Shown here piece by piece: positions 23,335-33,819 of a stretch of DNA of 64,000 nucleotides. Each line of letters begins with the position of its first letter. Position 1 is the first letter of the stretch. Where the stretch lies: NCBI RefSeq assembly GCF_047675955.1, contig NC_132909.1:48087431-48151430 (forward strand), given 5' to 3'. The position numbers and the translations under genes are program-made. Below the pieces are notes generated by a model that saw nothing but the letters and a program-made list of their open reading frames with translations, was not told the DNA's origin and searched no databases. Source of the stretch: Chlorocebus sabaeus. Taxonomy: Eukaryota > Chordata > Mammalia > Primates > Cercopithecidae.

Positions 23335-23450
23335 AAATTGAGATCCTGAGTGTTAAGTGACTTGACTGAGGCCATCCCACTAACATGAGCCCGGGTTAGG
23401 ATTCAAACCCAATCCAACTGGTCCCAGAGCTAGAGCTTCTTGCACTGCCC
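23335..23450 (+). repeat. MIR fragment
   Basis: 'gttaagtgacttgactgagg' and 'ggattcaaacccaatccaac' match the MIR core. Confidence 0.6.
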
Positions 23451-23754
23451 TACACTACCTACCATCTCCATCCTCTGGGCACCTTTGTATAAGAACCAAA
23501 ACAGTACAGAGCATTGCCTTGTCAACTCAGCTGGGAACATTTCCCAGTGCAACTCACATTTTTCACTGCTCTGTGCCTGTCTGTATAAACTCAATGAGTA
23601 TTGATTTAGGGGCTTTGGAGAACTTTGAATGCTACCCCCCAAGTAACCACTGTTGGCAACCTGGTATCTCTACTTTTATCCATTTCTCCTTCTCTATAGA
23701 TAGTGCAGAAGTGACCCACTTGATACAAGCATCCTTGCCAAGCCTCCACTAGGT

Positions 23755-24560
23755 CAGTGTAAGAATTAAAGAAAGAGGAAAGAAACATGAAAGGTGGTTT
23801 GATGGTTAAGACAGGTTTATTTTAGAGAAAACACACCTGAGAGGGGCTGCTGGCCGAGTTAGGTCAGAGTCACACTTTTTTACAGACTAAGAGTTTTTAA
23901 AGATTTAGGGTGGGAGAGTTTATTAGAGGCTTAGACTGCTTCTGTGTTTTTTGTTGTTGTGATTATATGGGAGGGAGAGCGGTGTGTTTGTTTTTATACA
24001 TTTTTCTGCAGCTGCAGGGATACCCCCCAAGTCTGCTTTTAGCTTCCCTATTTTAGTGCACCTGGAGGGAAAGGAATGTGCTTGTTAAGGCCCACTGTTT
24101 TACTGGGGCCCATTGTATGAAGGTGAAGTTTGGCAGTTACCCAAAAGACTTTTCCCCCACCTTCCTCTTTTTTTTTTTTTTTTTTTGAGACGGAGTCTCG
24201 CTCTGTCCCCCAGGCTGGAGTGCAGTGGCGCAATCTCGGCTCACTGCAAGCTCCGCCTCCCGGGTTCACGCCATTCTCCTGCCTCAGCCTCCCGAGGAGC
24301 TGGGACTACAGGCGCCCGCCACTGCGCCCGGCTAATTTTTTCTATTTTTAGTAGAGACGGGGTTTCACCATGGTCTCGATCTCCTAACCTTGTGATCCGC
24401 CCGCCTCGGCCTCCCAAAGTGCTGGGATTACAGGCGTGAGCCACCGCGCCCGGCCTCCCCCACCTTCCTCTGTGCCCGAGCTGTTTTAACTATGTTTTAC
24501 TGTCTGCTTTTTTTGGCTGCTTATAGTTTTTAAAAAAGTAATTTCCTTAAATCCAGAAGT
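23755..24560 (-). repeat. Possible LTR (antisense) split by an AluY
   Basis: 'gtaagaattaaagaaagagg' onward resembles an ERV LTR read backwards. An AluY at about 24170-24456 is inserted with the duplication 'ccccaccttcctc'. Confidence 0.4.
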
Positions 24561-24888
24561 CTGAAAAGGAAGCTGAAACTTAAAGTGGAAGTGTTTGTCC
24601 AAAATAACAGGGCTCCTGCTCTGTCAGTCAGTACCCTCAAGTCACTCCTGATCCTCAACCTCCATGCCTAAGCCTGGTTCAAGAGACCATACAACATCTG
24701 CCTTTTATTACATGCATGATGGGTGCATGGGATTCTGCATGCCCTTTGCATGATAGAGACTGCTGAGGTGAGATGGGGAATGTCAGAGTCAGCTGCTGCT
24801 TGAGGAAGCAGAACACACAGCTGGAGGCTTGGAACACGTGAGGCCCTATGAGTGCAGAGCCCATATCCCCATAGAGTCTACCTAGGGC

Positions 24889-25205
24889 AGGGGTCGCCAA
24901 ATGTTTTCTTAAAGAGCCTGATAGTGTATATGTTAGGCTTTGTGGGACAGGTATTTACAGCAACTCAACTCTACCACTGTGGTATGAAAATAGCTATAGA
25001 CAATCATGAATGAATGATCATGGCTATGTTTTAATAAAACTTTATGGACACTGAACTTGAACTTCATGTATCAGTCATGTGACACAAAATATCATTCTTC
25101 TTTTTTTTTGTTTTCACCCATTTGAAAAATGTAAAAACTATTCTTAGCTGTACAGAAACAGATGGTGGGCCAGATTTTAGTTTCCAGACCATGATGTTCA
25201 GATTC
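24889..25205 (+). mobile_element. hAT-type DNA transposon remnant
   Basis: 'caggggtcgccaaatgtttt', 'ttaggctttgtgggacaggt' and 'aataaaactttatggacact' are features of a common non-autonomous hAT family. The same family recurs at about 62194-62400. Confidence 0.6.
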
Positions 25206-25265
25206 ACAGAAGCACTTCACGCTACACTAATTTATTCATCCATTCATCACATATTTGATGAGCAC

Positions 25266-25610
25266 ATATAGGCACACTTCAGAGATATTGCAACTTCTGT
25301 TCCAGATCGCCACAATAATGTGAATATTGCAATAAAGCAAGTCACACACATTTTTTGGTTTCTCAGTGTAAATAAAAGTATGCTTACCCTATACCGTAAT
25401 GTGTGTAATAGCATTCTGTGTTTTTTAAATGTACATACTTTGATTTAAAAATAGTTTATTTCTAAAAAACGTTCATGCAGGGACACAGAGTGAGCTCATG
25501 CTGTTGGGAAAATGGTACCAACAGACTTGCTCGACACGGGGCTGCCATAAACATTCAATGTGTAAAAAATGCAATATCTGTGAAGGGCAATGAAATGAGG
25601 TATTCCTATA
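25266..25610 (+). mobile_element. Tigger1-derived internally deleted DNA transposon
   Basis: Both Tigger1 ends are visible: 'cttcagagatattgcaactt' near 25278 and, reverse-complementary to it, 'aatatctgtgaagggcaatg' near 25572. The transposase body is missing, leaving a short non-autonomous copy. Confidence 0.7.
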
Positions 25611-26350
25611 CTCTTGTGAAAGGCATAATGCTAAATTGAGAGAAACTAAAACATATAAGACAGACATGATCCTATATCCAGGAATATTGATTATTTGTAA
25701 GATGGAAAACGAGGAGAAAGGAAAGGTGCAGTGCAATGAACTCTGTGGTCTAGGGGACACACAGCCTCTCTAAGGACATGGCAGAGGTGAAACACAGACA
25801 AGGTTGGGGAAGGTAGGTCAGAGGAAACTCTAGGGTCAGCTGATGGCAGCATCCATTTGCCCCTATATCTTCACCTTAAATTTATTAAGTCCATTCTCTT
25901 TATTTATAATGGAAATAATGTTAATCTGCTCATGGGTTGTGTTTGAATATTAAGGAAGAAAATAAACATTAAGCACTGGTATTTAGTAAGAAACCCAAAG
26001 ACAAACAATAGTTAAGGGGCAAGCAGGCAGTGGAGTTTCCCATCTCATTTCTCCAGAATTATATCATCCAGTTAGAAACATGAAATACGGCTCTAAGGTA
26101 GAGTTTGGCTTCTCAGCTGGATTTGAAGTACAAGACCACGCCCACCAAAGACAGCAGACAAGGGAGCTAGGGTACAAGTTTGAAGGGTACACGTTTGAAG
26201 AACCCTCTCCCTACAGCTCTCCACCTTGGGGGTCCACTGTAAGCAGTTTCCCTGGCTGTTTTCCCCTTTCTGCATCTAACAGTCATTGCACAACTGGGGA
26301 AACAAAGACCCATCCAGGCCTTAGTCTCCTTGCGGGGAACCTACAATTCA
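25611..26350. other. Intergenic, no feature recognised
   Basis: Short open frames only; none has family resemblance. Confidence 0.35.
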
Positions 26351-26375
26351 GAAACCAGAAGTATGTGACTAAGCT

Positions 26376-26423
26376 CCCGGAAGCCGGAAGTTAAGGAGCC
26401 CGGATGTCACGGGACCGGAAGTT
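26376..26423 (+). promoter_or_regulatory. Cluster of ETS-like CCGGAA motifs
   Basis: CCGGAAG at 26378, CCGGAAGTT at 26384 and CCGGAAGTT at 26415, with GATGTCACGG between them resembling a CRE/ATF half site. Three such motifs in under 50 bases is unusual in this CpG-poor intergenic DNA. Function is inferred only. Confidence 0.35.
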
Positions 26424-26769
26424 TGAAAGTCCAGGGCCACTGACCTGCAAGCTTCAGAATCTGCAGATTTGGAGTCTTCAAGCTCCAGTAGTGATACTTT
26501 GATATCCAGAGGTTGGGTTCTAGTGATCTGAACATACAAGAGAGTATTAGATATGGAAATTCTTCCAAATTAGTTGGGTGGCTGAAATGGGAATTGTAAG
26601 GAGGAATAATGAGGGAAAAAGAAGAGAAATTGAATGAATAAAGGGGCCAATGGTGGGGGGAGGGGGCGGGAGGGATGGTGCTTGAGACCAGGGCAGCATG
26701 TGAGGGACTGCCTATGAATGTCCTAAATATCTACATTTAGGGCATTCTGGGATGGGAGTTTGAAAGACT

Positions 26770-27110
26770 GATGGTGGTGTGTTTTGCAACAACACGGATG
26801 CAGCTGGAACCATCATCCTAAGTGAATTAACTTAGAAATAGAAAACCAAACAACGTGTTCTCACCTATAAGAGAGAGCTAAATATTGGGTATGCGTGAAT
26901 ATAAAGATGGGAACATTAGACAATGGGGATTACTAGATGGAGGAGGGAGGGAGGAGGGCAAGAGTTGAAAAACTACCTGTCAGGTACTGTGTTCACTAAC
27001 TGGATTCATTTGTACCCTAAACCTCAGCATCATGCAATATACCCTTGTAACAAACCTAAACGTGTACCCTCAGAATCTAAAATAAAAGTTGAAATTTTAA
27101 AAAATCACTG
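26770..27110 (+). repeat. L1 3' end (sense)
   Basis: 'cacctataagagagagctaa', 'caatatacccttgtaacaaa' and a late 'aataaaagttgaaatttt'. Confidence 0.75.
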
Positions 27111-27204
27111 GTGATAGACATTTGGGTTATTCCCAATTTGGGCTATTACAAACTGCTTTGCTAGCTTTAACTTTTTTTGAATAATAAACTCTTAAATTTA
27201 CAGT

Positions 27205-27430
27205 GCAAGAAATATAGAAAGAGAGAGAGAAAGACAAAGAAAAAAAGGAGATAAAGGAAGAGCAAAGAAAGAAGAAAAAAGAACACAAAGAAAGTGAGGA
27301 AGGGAGGAAGAGAGGGAGGAAGGGAAGAAAGAAAAAAGGAAGGAAAGATGGAAGAAGGAAAGAAGGAGGGGAGGGGAGGGGAGGGAAGGGAAGGAAAGGG
27401 AAAGGAAAGGAAAGGAAGAAGAAAGAAAGA
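27205..27430 (+). repeat. Polypurine GA-rich tract
   Basis: About 225 bases almost entirely A and G on the + strand, built from GAAA, GGAA, GGGA and GAGG units. Confidence 0.9.
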
Positions 27431-27496
27431 CTGATGGTGGGATAAGAGGGAAGGAGCTGGGAAGAACTAAGTGGAACATTCTGAAAATGAAAATGG

Positions 27497-27800
27497 TGGC
27501 TGGGCGTGGTGGCTCACGCCTGTAATCCCAGCGCTTTGGGAGACCGAGGCAGGCAGATCACCTGAGGTCAGGAATTCAAGAACAGCCTGGCCAACATGGT
27601 GAAACCCCATCTCTACTAAAAATACAAAAATTAACTGGGCATGGTACGTGTGCCTGTAATCCCAGCTACTCGGGAGGCTGAGGCAGGAGAATGGCTTGAA
27701 TCTGGGAGGCGGAGGTTGCAGTGAACCAAGATCACACCATTGCACTCCAGCCTGGGCAACAAGAGTGAAACTCGGTCTCACAAAAGAAAAAGAAAAAAGA
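27497..27800 (+). repeat. Alu (sense)
   Basis: Two-arm AluS-type copy. Confidence 0.8.
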
Positions 27801-28490
27801 AAATGAAGATGGGAAGATTGAGGATGTTGTGAGGAGGCCTGAGAGGTGTTGGGTGGCATTGGAAGAGACTAATATTGAGAGGAGGCACTGGGTGTTGTGG
27901 AGAACCTGGGGAGAAAGTTGGAGCAACAGGGAGTTGGGGAGCGACTGCATCAGGTATAAGTTGGAGTTATCAAATGAGGAGACCAAGTTGAATAGAGCAC
28001 GAATGAGAGAGACTAGGAAGGAAAGAGGATATAGGGAGGCTGGTGCAGCAATGGAGGGTGGAATTGGAGAGCTTGTAGGGGTTTCGTATGGTGGGCTGAA
28101 TATGAATAGGTATGAGGTGAAGCAGGAACAAGAGGGGAGAGAGTGAGAACTGGGCAGGTGTGGGGGCCTGAGGGAAATGAGGAGAGCAGGCTGGACTGTA
28201 AGAACTCAAGGTACACTGAAGAATATGGACTCAGCCATCTGGTGTGGAAAGAAGGTTCTCAGGTAGCTCGAACCATGAGTACAAAGTGGGGGGCAGGGAG
28301 AACTGTGAGAAATTGAAATGTGTTGTTGTGAAAGAGGGCAATGGAGTATGAGGGTTGGGGAAACATAAGAAGGAGTGAGGATGTAAGGAGGAATGGCAGT
28401 AACTTTAGTGTCAATGGAGAATGAGTGCGGAGTGTTGGGGGAAGACAGGGGAAGGCCTCATAGGGTTGAATATCTGGAAGGGCCCAGAGT
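27801..28490. other. Purine-rich unique sequence
   Basis: Strong G+A bias on the + strand over about 690 bases. A 105-codon open frame at 27829-28146 follows from the composition and shows no family features. Confidence 0.4.
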
Positions 28491-28790
28491 TAGAAAGAAC
28501 CCAAATGTGCATTGATGGATGAATGAATAAATTAAATGTGGCCCATCCATACTATGGAATATTACTCAGCCTTAAAAGAAAGGAAGTTTTGTCACATACC
28601 ATAACAAGGAAAACCTTGAAGATATTATGCTAACTGAAATAAACTTGTCACAAAAAGACAAATACTGTGTAATTTCACTTCTATGAGGTATCTAAAGTAG
28701 TCAATTTCATAGAAACAGAAAGAAGAATGGTGGTTACCAAAGGCTGGAGCTAGAGGGAAATAGAAGTTGTTGTTTAATGGATACAGACTG
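28491..28790 (+). repeat. L1 3' fragment (sense)
   Basis: 'tggaatattactcagcctta' and 'aaagacaaatactgtgtaat' are typical of L1 ORF2 ends. Confidence 0.65.
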
Positions 28791-28993
28791 CAGGGTGTCC
28801 AATTTTTTGGCTTGCCTGGGCCACATTAGAATAATAATAATTGTCTGGGCCACACATAAAATACACTAACACTAATGATAGTTGATGAGCTTTAAAAAAA
28901 AAAATCTCTTAATATTTTAAGAAAGTTTACAAATTTGTGTTGGGTCACATTCAAAGCCATCCTGGGCCACACGCAGGTTGGAAAAGCTTAGTA
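28791..28993 (+). mobile_element. MER30-like hAT-Charlie MITE
   Basis: 'cagggtgtccaattttttgg', 'gggccacattagaataataa' and 'gatagttgatgagctttaaa' up to 'ggttggaaaagcttag'. Short non-autonomous element; family name from memory. Confidence 0.6.
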
Positions 28994-29284
28994 CAGAGTT
29001 TCAGTTTTCAAGAAGAAAGCTTTGGGAGACCACAAAAATGTAAATAAACTTAACACTACTGACGTTTACACTTAAAAATGGTTAAGATGGTAAATTTCAT
29101 TGTATGTGGGTTTTTTTTTTTAACCACAATTAAAAATAAGTTTTAAAAAAGTCAAAAAGAAATATTTGCCTACTAATTTCAATATTTGGATCATATTTGA
29201 AAAAGCAGTAGCTTAAAATTCAAGTGATGGATATAGTCATTCTTGATTGCCTCTATTAATAGATAACGCAGGAAATCTTCAAGT

Positions 29285-29586
29285 TTTTTTTTTTTTTTTT
29301 TTTCTGAGATGGAGTCTTGCTCTGTTGCCCAGGCTGGAGTGCAGTGGCGCGATCTCAGCTCACTGCAAGCTCCACCTCCCAGGTTCATGCCATTCTCCTG
29401 CCTCAGTCTCCCAAGTAGCTGGGACTACAGGCACCCGCCACCACATCCGGCTAATTTTTTGTATTTTTAGTAGAGACGGGATTTCACCGTGTTAGCCAGG
29501 ATGGTCTCAAACTCCTGACCTCGTGATCCTCCCGCCTCGGCCTCCCAAAGTGCTGGGATTACAGGCGTGAGCCACCGCGCCCAGCC
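29285..29586 (-). repeat. AluY-type element with target-site duplication (antisense)
   Basis: Flanked by 'aaatcttcaag' on both sides. Confidence 0.85.
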
Positions 29587-29976
29587 AAAATCTTCAAGAT
29601 TGTTTTTAACTGTATAGTACATCTGTTCAAGAAAAGCAGAAATGCACCACGGAAAGGGCATATGATTAGAAGGCCTAGAAACTCTGAATGCCATTCCTTT
29701 GAGATGGAACTTGGCACACATTCCTGTTTGGGGTTTCAAAATCTGTCTCTATATCAGCATGAAGGAAAAAGAAGACGGCATATTGTGGAGTATATTTTAT
29801 AAATTCTACAGTAGGAATATAACTGTAACATTGATTTCCAGGGTTCCTTGGGCCTCTGTGCTAACTCTAGCTGGAAGAAATATTGTATTTGTCTCATAAG
29901 CTCCACAAAGAGTTACTTTGATCTTTGCTTTAGACATAGTGAGTAAACATATTTTTAAGGAGTTATACCTGATGTA

Positions 29977-30106
29977 AATGACGAGTTGGTGGGTGCTGAC
30001 GAGTCGATGGGTGCAGCACACCAACATGGCACATGTATACATATGTAACAAACCTGCACATTGTGCACATGTACCCTAGAACTTAAAGTACCAAAAAAAA
30101 AAAAAA
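29977..30106 (+). repeat. L1PA 3' terminus (sense)
   Basis: Strongly 5'-truncated primate L1: 'aacatggcacatgtatacat', 'gtaacaaacctgcac', 'cctagaacttaaagta' then an A tail. Confidence 0.85.
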
Positions 30107-30689
30107 AGTGGGTAAGTAAACCCATAGAAATAGAGAACAAAGAAATTAAGAAACTCAGACCATAGTGTGAACACCCCAGTCTTTTTGGATGTTGTTGCTA
30201 TGAAAGTCCTTTGAGGCTCGTTGTTCTCCTTATAGATTTCTAGCATCTGGAAGAGTCTTTGCAGGAAGGAGAAGCTGTAGAAAAGATCTTAAACCCAGGT
30301 GACGGACCAAGAGTTTGCTGTAATGCACAGAAAAATTCCAGATTCTGCAAGAATTGAGCATCACATATGTCTTCGATGACTTTCTTCAAATGTCTGATGT
30401 GATGAATTTTTTGTAACACACAACAAACATGAAGAAGAGTCTTATTTCTCCTCTTCGTGGCTCAAAGAACGTCAGTTCAGATTTTTCTATGAAACAAAGC
30501 AGAATCTTTCTAATTATTCTGGTAGAAAAATCAATTTTAAATGATATATAAAATTGCAGAAAGATAGCTTACAAGTCCCTTCTAAGAAAGGAAATAAGAA
30601 AACAAGATGTAAAAAAGAAAGAAAGCAGGACTTTCTGTTTCTCCCTTAAAAGCTCTTGTTATTGAAATCATCTTGCTAGCTGGATTTGC

Positions 30690-31180
30690 CTGTCATTTGC
30701 AACAACATGGATGGAACTGGGGGTCATTACGCTAAGTGAAATAAGCCATGTACAGAAAGACAAAACATCACATGTTCTCACTTATTTATGAGATCTAAAA
30801 ATCAAGACAAATGACCTAATGGACATAGAAAGTAGAAGGATGGATACTAGAGGCTGGGAAGGGTAGTGAGGGGCTGCGGGGAGGTGGGGATGGTTAACAG
30901 GTACAAGAAATAGAAAGAATGAATAAGATCTACTATTTGATCACACAATAAGGTGACTATTGTCAATAAATTAATTGTACATTTAAACATAATATAAAGG
31001 GTGTAATTGGATTGTTTGTAACTCAAAGGATAAATGCTTGAGGGGATGGATACCCCATTCCCCATTATATGCTTAATTCACATTGCGTGCCTGCATCAAA
31101 ACATCTAATGTACCCCATAAATATATACACCTACTATGTACCCACAAAAAATAAAAATCACAAAGGAAAAAAATCAAATC
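30690..31180 (+). repeat. L1 3' end (sense)
   Basis: 'tttgcaacaacatggatgga' through 'tgtaccccataaatatatac', ending in a degenerate A-rich tail. Confidence 0.7.
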
Positions 31181-31407
31181 AAATTAAAAGTCTCAATTCA
31201 GATGACATGTTTCACTAAATTGGTTTTTCTCAGAACTCTCACTTACCTACGTTTACTTAACTCCCAAGCTAAAGACGATAAGGACACTTAAGTGTGTCAC
31301 AGAGCTTATCTCTCTGTTGTAAAATGTACGTGCTGTTTCCTCTGCTTCAAGGTTTGTGAAACACTGCTTTACGGAATTGTAAATAACCATAAAACAGAGT
31401 TACTGGG

Positions 31408-31703
31408 CAGGGCGCGGTGGCTCACGCCTATAATCCCAACACTTTGGGAGACCGAGGCGAGTGGATCACCTGGGGTCGGGAGTTTGAGACCAGCCTGACC
31501 AACATAGAGAAACCCCATCTCTACTAAAAATACAAAAAAAAAAAAAAAAAAAAAGGCCAGCGTGGTAGTACATGCCTGTAATCCCAGGTACTCAGGAGGC
31601 TGAGGCAGGAGAGTTGCTTGAACCTGGCGGGCGGAGGTTGCGGTGAGCCAAGATCGCGTCGTTGCACTGCAGCATGGGCAACAGAGCGAGACACTGTCTC
31701 AAA

Positions 31704-31738
<35 letters not shown>

Positions 31739-31742
31739 AATA
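31408..31742 (+). repeat. Alu with (AAAT)n tail (sense)
   Basis: Two-arm Alu; the middle A tract is about 24 bases and the 3' tail is an (AAAT)n microsatellite. Confidence 0.8.
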
Positions 31743-31794
31743 GTTACTAAGAAAATTACTGACAGTTTTTTTTTTTTTTTAAGGTATTTAAGAC

Positions 31795-32900
31795 AATGGT
31801 TCTCAACTGGGAGCCAAATTGCTATGGGACTTTTGACTATGTAGGGGATTTCATTGTTGTTGTTAGGGCTGTTAGAGTAGGCAGACAGCTAGACATGAGC
31901 AGGAGGGGGAGCTCCTGAGGAAGGGGAGATGTGGAAAGTCTCGCACCCCAGGAACCACCCAAAACTTGCATGCTAGGTATAAGCAGAGAGGAGCAGAAAT
32001 ACCTAAGCGGAACGGATTTCCCCTTAAGATGCCCAGCAATCGCTCACTCTGCAGTTACCCTGTCAGAATCTAGCTACATGTTGAAAAGGAGGGCAAAGGA
32101 GAAATTCTAACAGCTATGTGACAGATGTTACTGCTATATGACCTTCCTGGGGTGGCAGTGATGAGCAATGCCGCCATTAGGTAGGATTCCTATCCAGCAC
32201 CGGGCCACACGTGTGCACCAACTAATGGTAAGGGAAGGCCCCATAAACCTGGGTGGGAATGAGGCAGGACAAGGCAGAGACTAAAAGCAGGAGTAGGAAA
32301 ACTAAGCAAAGAAAAAAGCAGAGACTTAAGACAAAGGAGGGAACTTCAAGGAAGAGCCCAACATCGTGAAAAACCTAAGGCAGAACTCTCTGGCTACTGC
32401 TGGCTCATTCCCGCCAGCGGCCTGCTCTACCTCATCTTTGCAGGGCGTAATGTCCCTTTAAATAACTCTCTGCTGGCCGAGGGAGGTGGTTTATGCCTGT
32501 AATCCCAGCACTTTGGGAGGCCGAGGCAGGCAGATCACCTGAGGTCAGGAGTTCGAGACCAGCGTGACCAACATGGTGAAACCCCATCTCTACTAAAAAC
32601 ACAAAAATTAGCCAGGCGTGATCACGGGCACCTGTAATCCCAGCTACTCAGGAGGCTGAGGCAGGAGAATCGCTTGAACCTGGGAGGCAGAGGCTGCAGT
32701 GAGCAGAGATTGTGCCATTGCATTCCAGCCTGGGTGACAGAGCGAGACTCCATCTCAAAAAATAAAAAATAAAAATAATTCTCTACTCTCTATTTTCCTT
32801 CAATAAATTCTCTTTTTGACTAAAGTAGTCATTTTGGCCAAAATCTTTCTCTCAAGACAACAAAGAACAGAGGATTTCTGCCCTTCCCAGTACACAACTA
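31795..32900 (+). repeat. MER20-like fragment and a putative LTR split by an Alu
   Basis: 31795-31855 looks like the end of a hAT MER20 element. From about 31868 ('tgttagagtaggcagacagc') to about 32895 the sequence resembles an LTR with an AATAAA near 32803. A sense Alu occupies about 32470-32775. Confidence 0.4.
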
Positions 32901-33121
32901 GAGGGGATCCCACTGGCATTTTTCTTTGGACAGATAAAATTGTATTTTATGTATTTATGTATTATGTATTTATCAAGTACAACATGATGTTTAATGGATG
33001 TATACATTGGGGAATAACTAGATCTAGCAAATTAATATATGCCTCATCTCATACAGTTATTATTTTGTGGTGAGAACACTTTACATCCACTCTCTTAGTA
33101 TTTTTTAAGAATATAATTTAT

Positions 33122-33349
33122 GGCCAGGCGCGGTGGCTCACGCCTGTAATCCCAGCACTTTGGGAGGCTGAGGCGGGCGGATCACAAGGTCAGGAGATTG
33201 AGACCATCCTGGTGAACATGGTGAAACCCCGTCTCTACTAAAAATACAAAAAAATTAGCTGGGTGTGGTGGCGGGCGCCTGTAGTCCCAGCTACTCGGGA
33301 GGCTGAGGCAGGAGAATGGCTTGAACCTGGGAGGCGGAGCTTGCAGTGA
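33122..33349 (+). repeat. Alu truncated at the ADGRE fragment junction
   Basis: The Alu is intact from its 5' end to 'ggcggagcttgcagtgag', then stops abruptly with no right-arm end or A tail. The inverted ADGRE-like segment begins at once. Confidence 0.8.
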
Positions 33350-33760
33350 GCTCATTAAGAGAGGCAAAGACAAGAAGAGTCTTGGGTGAGACCTAGACAG
33401 TGTCACCTGTTGACTGAAAAGGCAGGTACGCCAGGAAGATGAAGACACCGTGCAGGGTGTTGATGATGCTGAAGAGATAGGCAACAGCATAGCAACTGGG
33501 CCCACCTGCAGAATGCCCAAGGTACAGCCCAAGATGAACCGCTGATCTGTCACCTTGAATGTCAGCATCCTGGATTGGATGAGAAAAGAGGCCCATAATA
33601 CACCCATAATATATTACAAAGTCTATTTCATCTCCATCCCATGGATATCTCTGCCCTCTCCTGCTGGTGATTTCTCAGACTGAGTTTTGATCAACCTAGA
33701 TCTTTACTGTTGATAATTCCCCACAAAAGAAATGCCATTTGGATCCAGGAAAGCATTTTA
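33350..33760 (-). pseudogene. Inverted ADGRE TM6/TM7 exon fragment with intron flanks
   Basis: On the reverse strand, 33402-33571 aligns with the ADGRE2 exon at 12170-12338. It reads MLTFKVTDQRFILGCT, GILQVGP and, after a frame change, LHGVFIFLAYLPFQSTG. It lacks six bases where ADGRE2 has Trp-Cys and one more base near the TM7 start, so it cannot encode the receptor. Its intron flanks also match: upstream 'cagtaaagatct' and 'tcagtctgagaaatca' (compare 12030-12070), and downstream the 85-base intron up to 'atgagct'. Retained introns make it a genomic duplication, not a retrocopy. The source paralogue is not clear. Confidence 0.88.
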
Positions 33761-33819
33761 ACTTGGACCAAGGAGAGTAGTGACACTTCATAATATGGGT
33801 TTCAAAAGAAGTGTGATCA

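Noticed and set aside
26080..26394. 104-residue open frame upstream of the ETS-like motifs
   Set aside because: No recognisable motif or codon bias; length expected by chance in a window this size.
27829..28146. 105-residue charged open frame
   Set aside because: Long only because the G+A-rich strand has few stop codons; no start context, splice signals or homology seen.
29977..30106. Possible active L1 copy
   Set aside because: Only the last ~130 bases of an L1 are present, with no ORF1 or ORF2.
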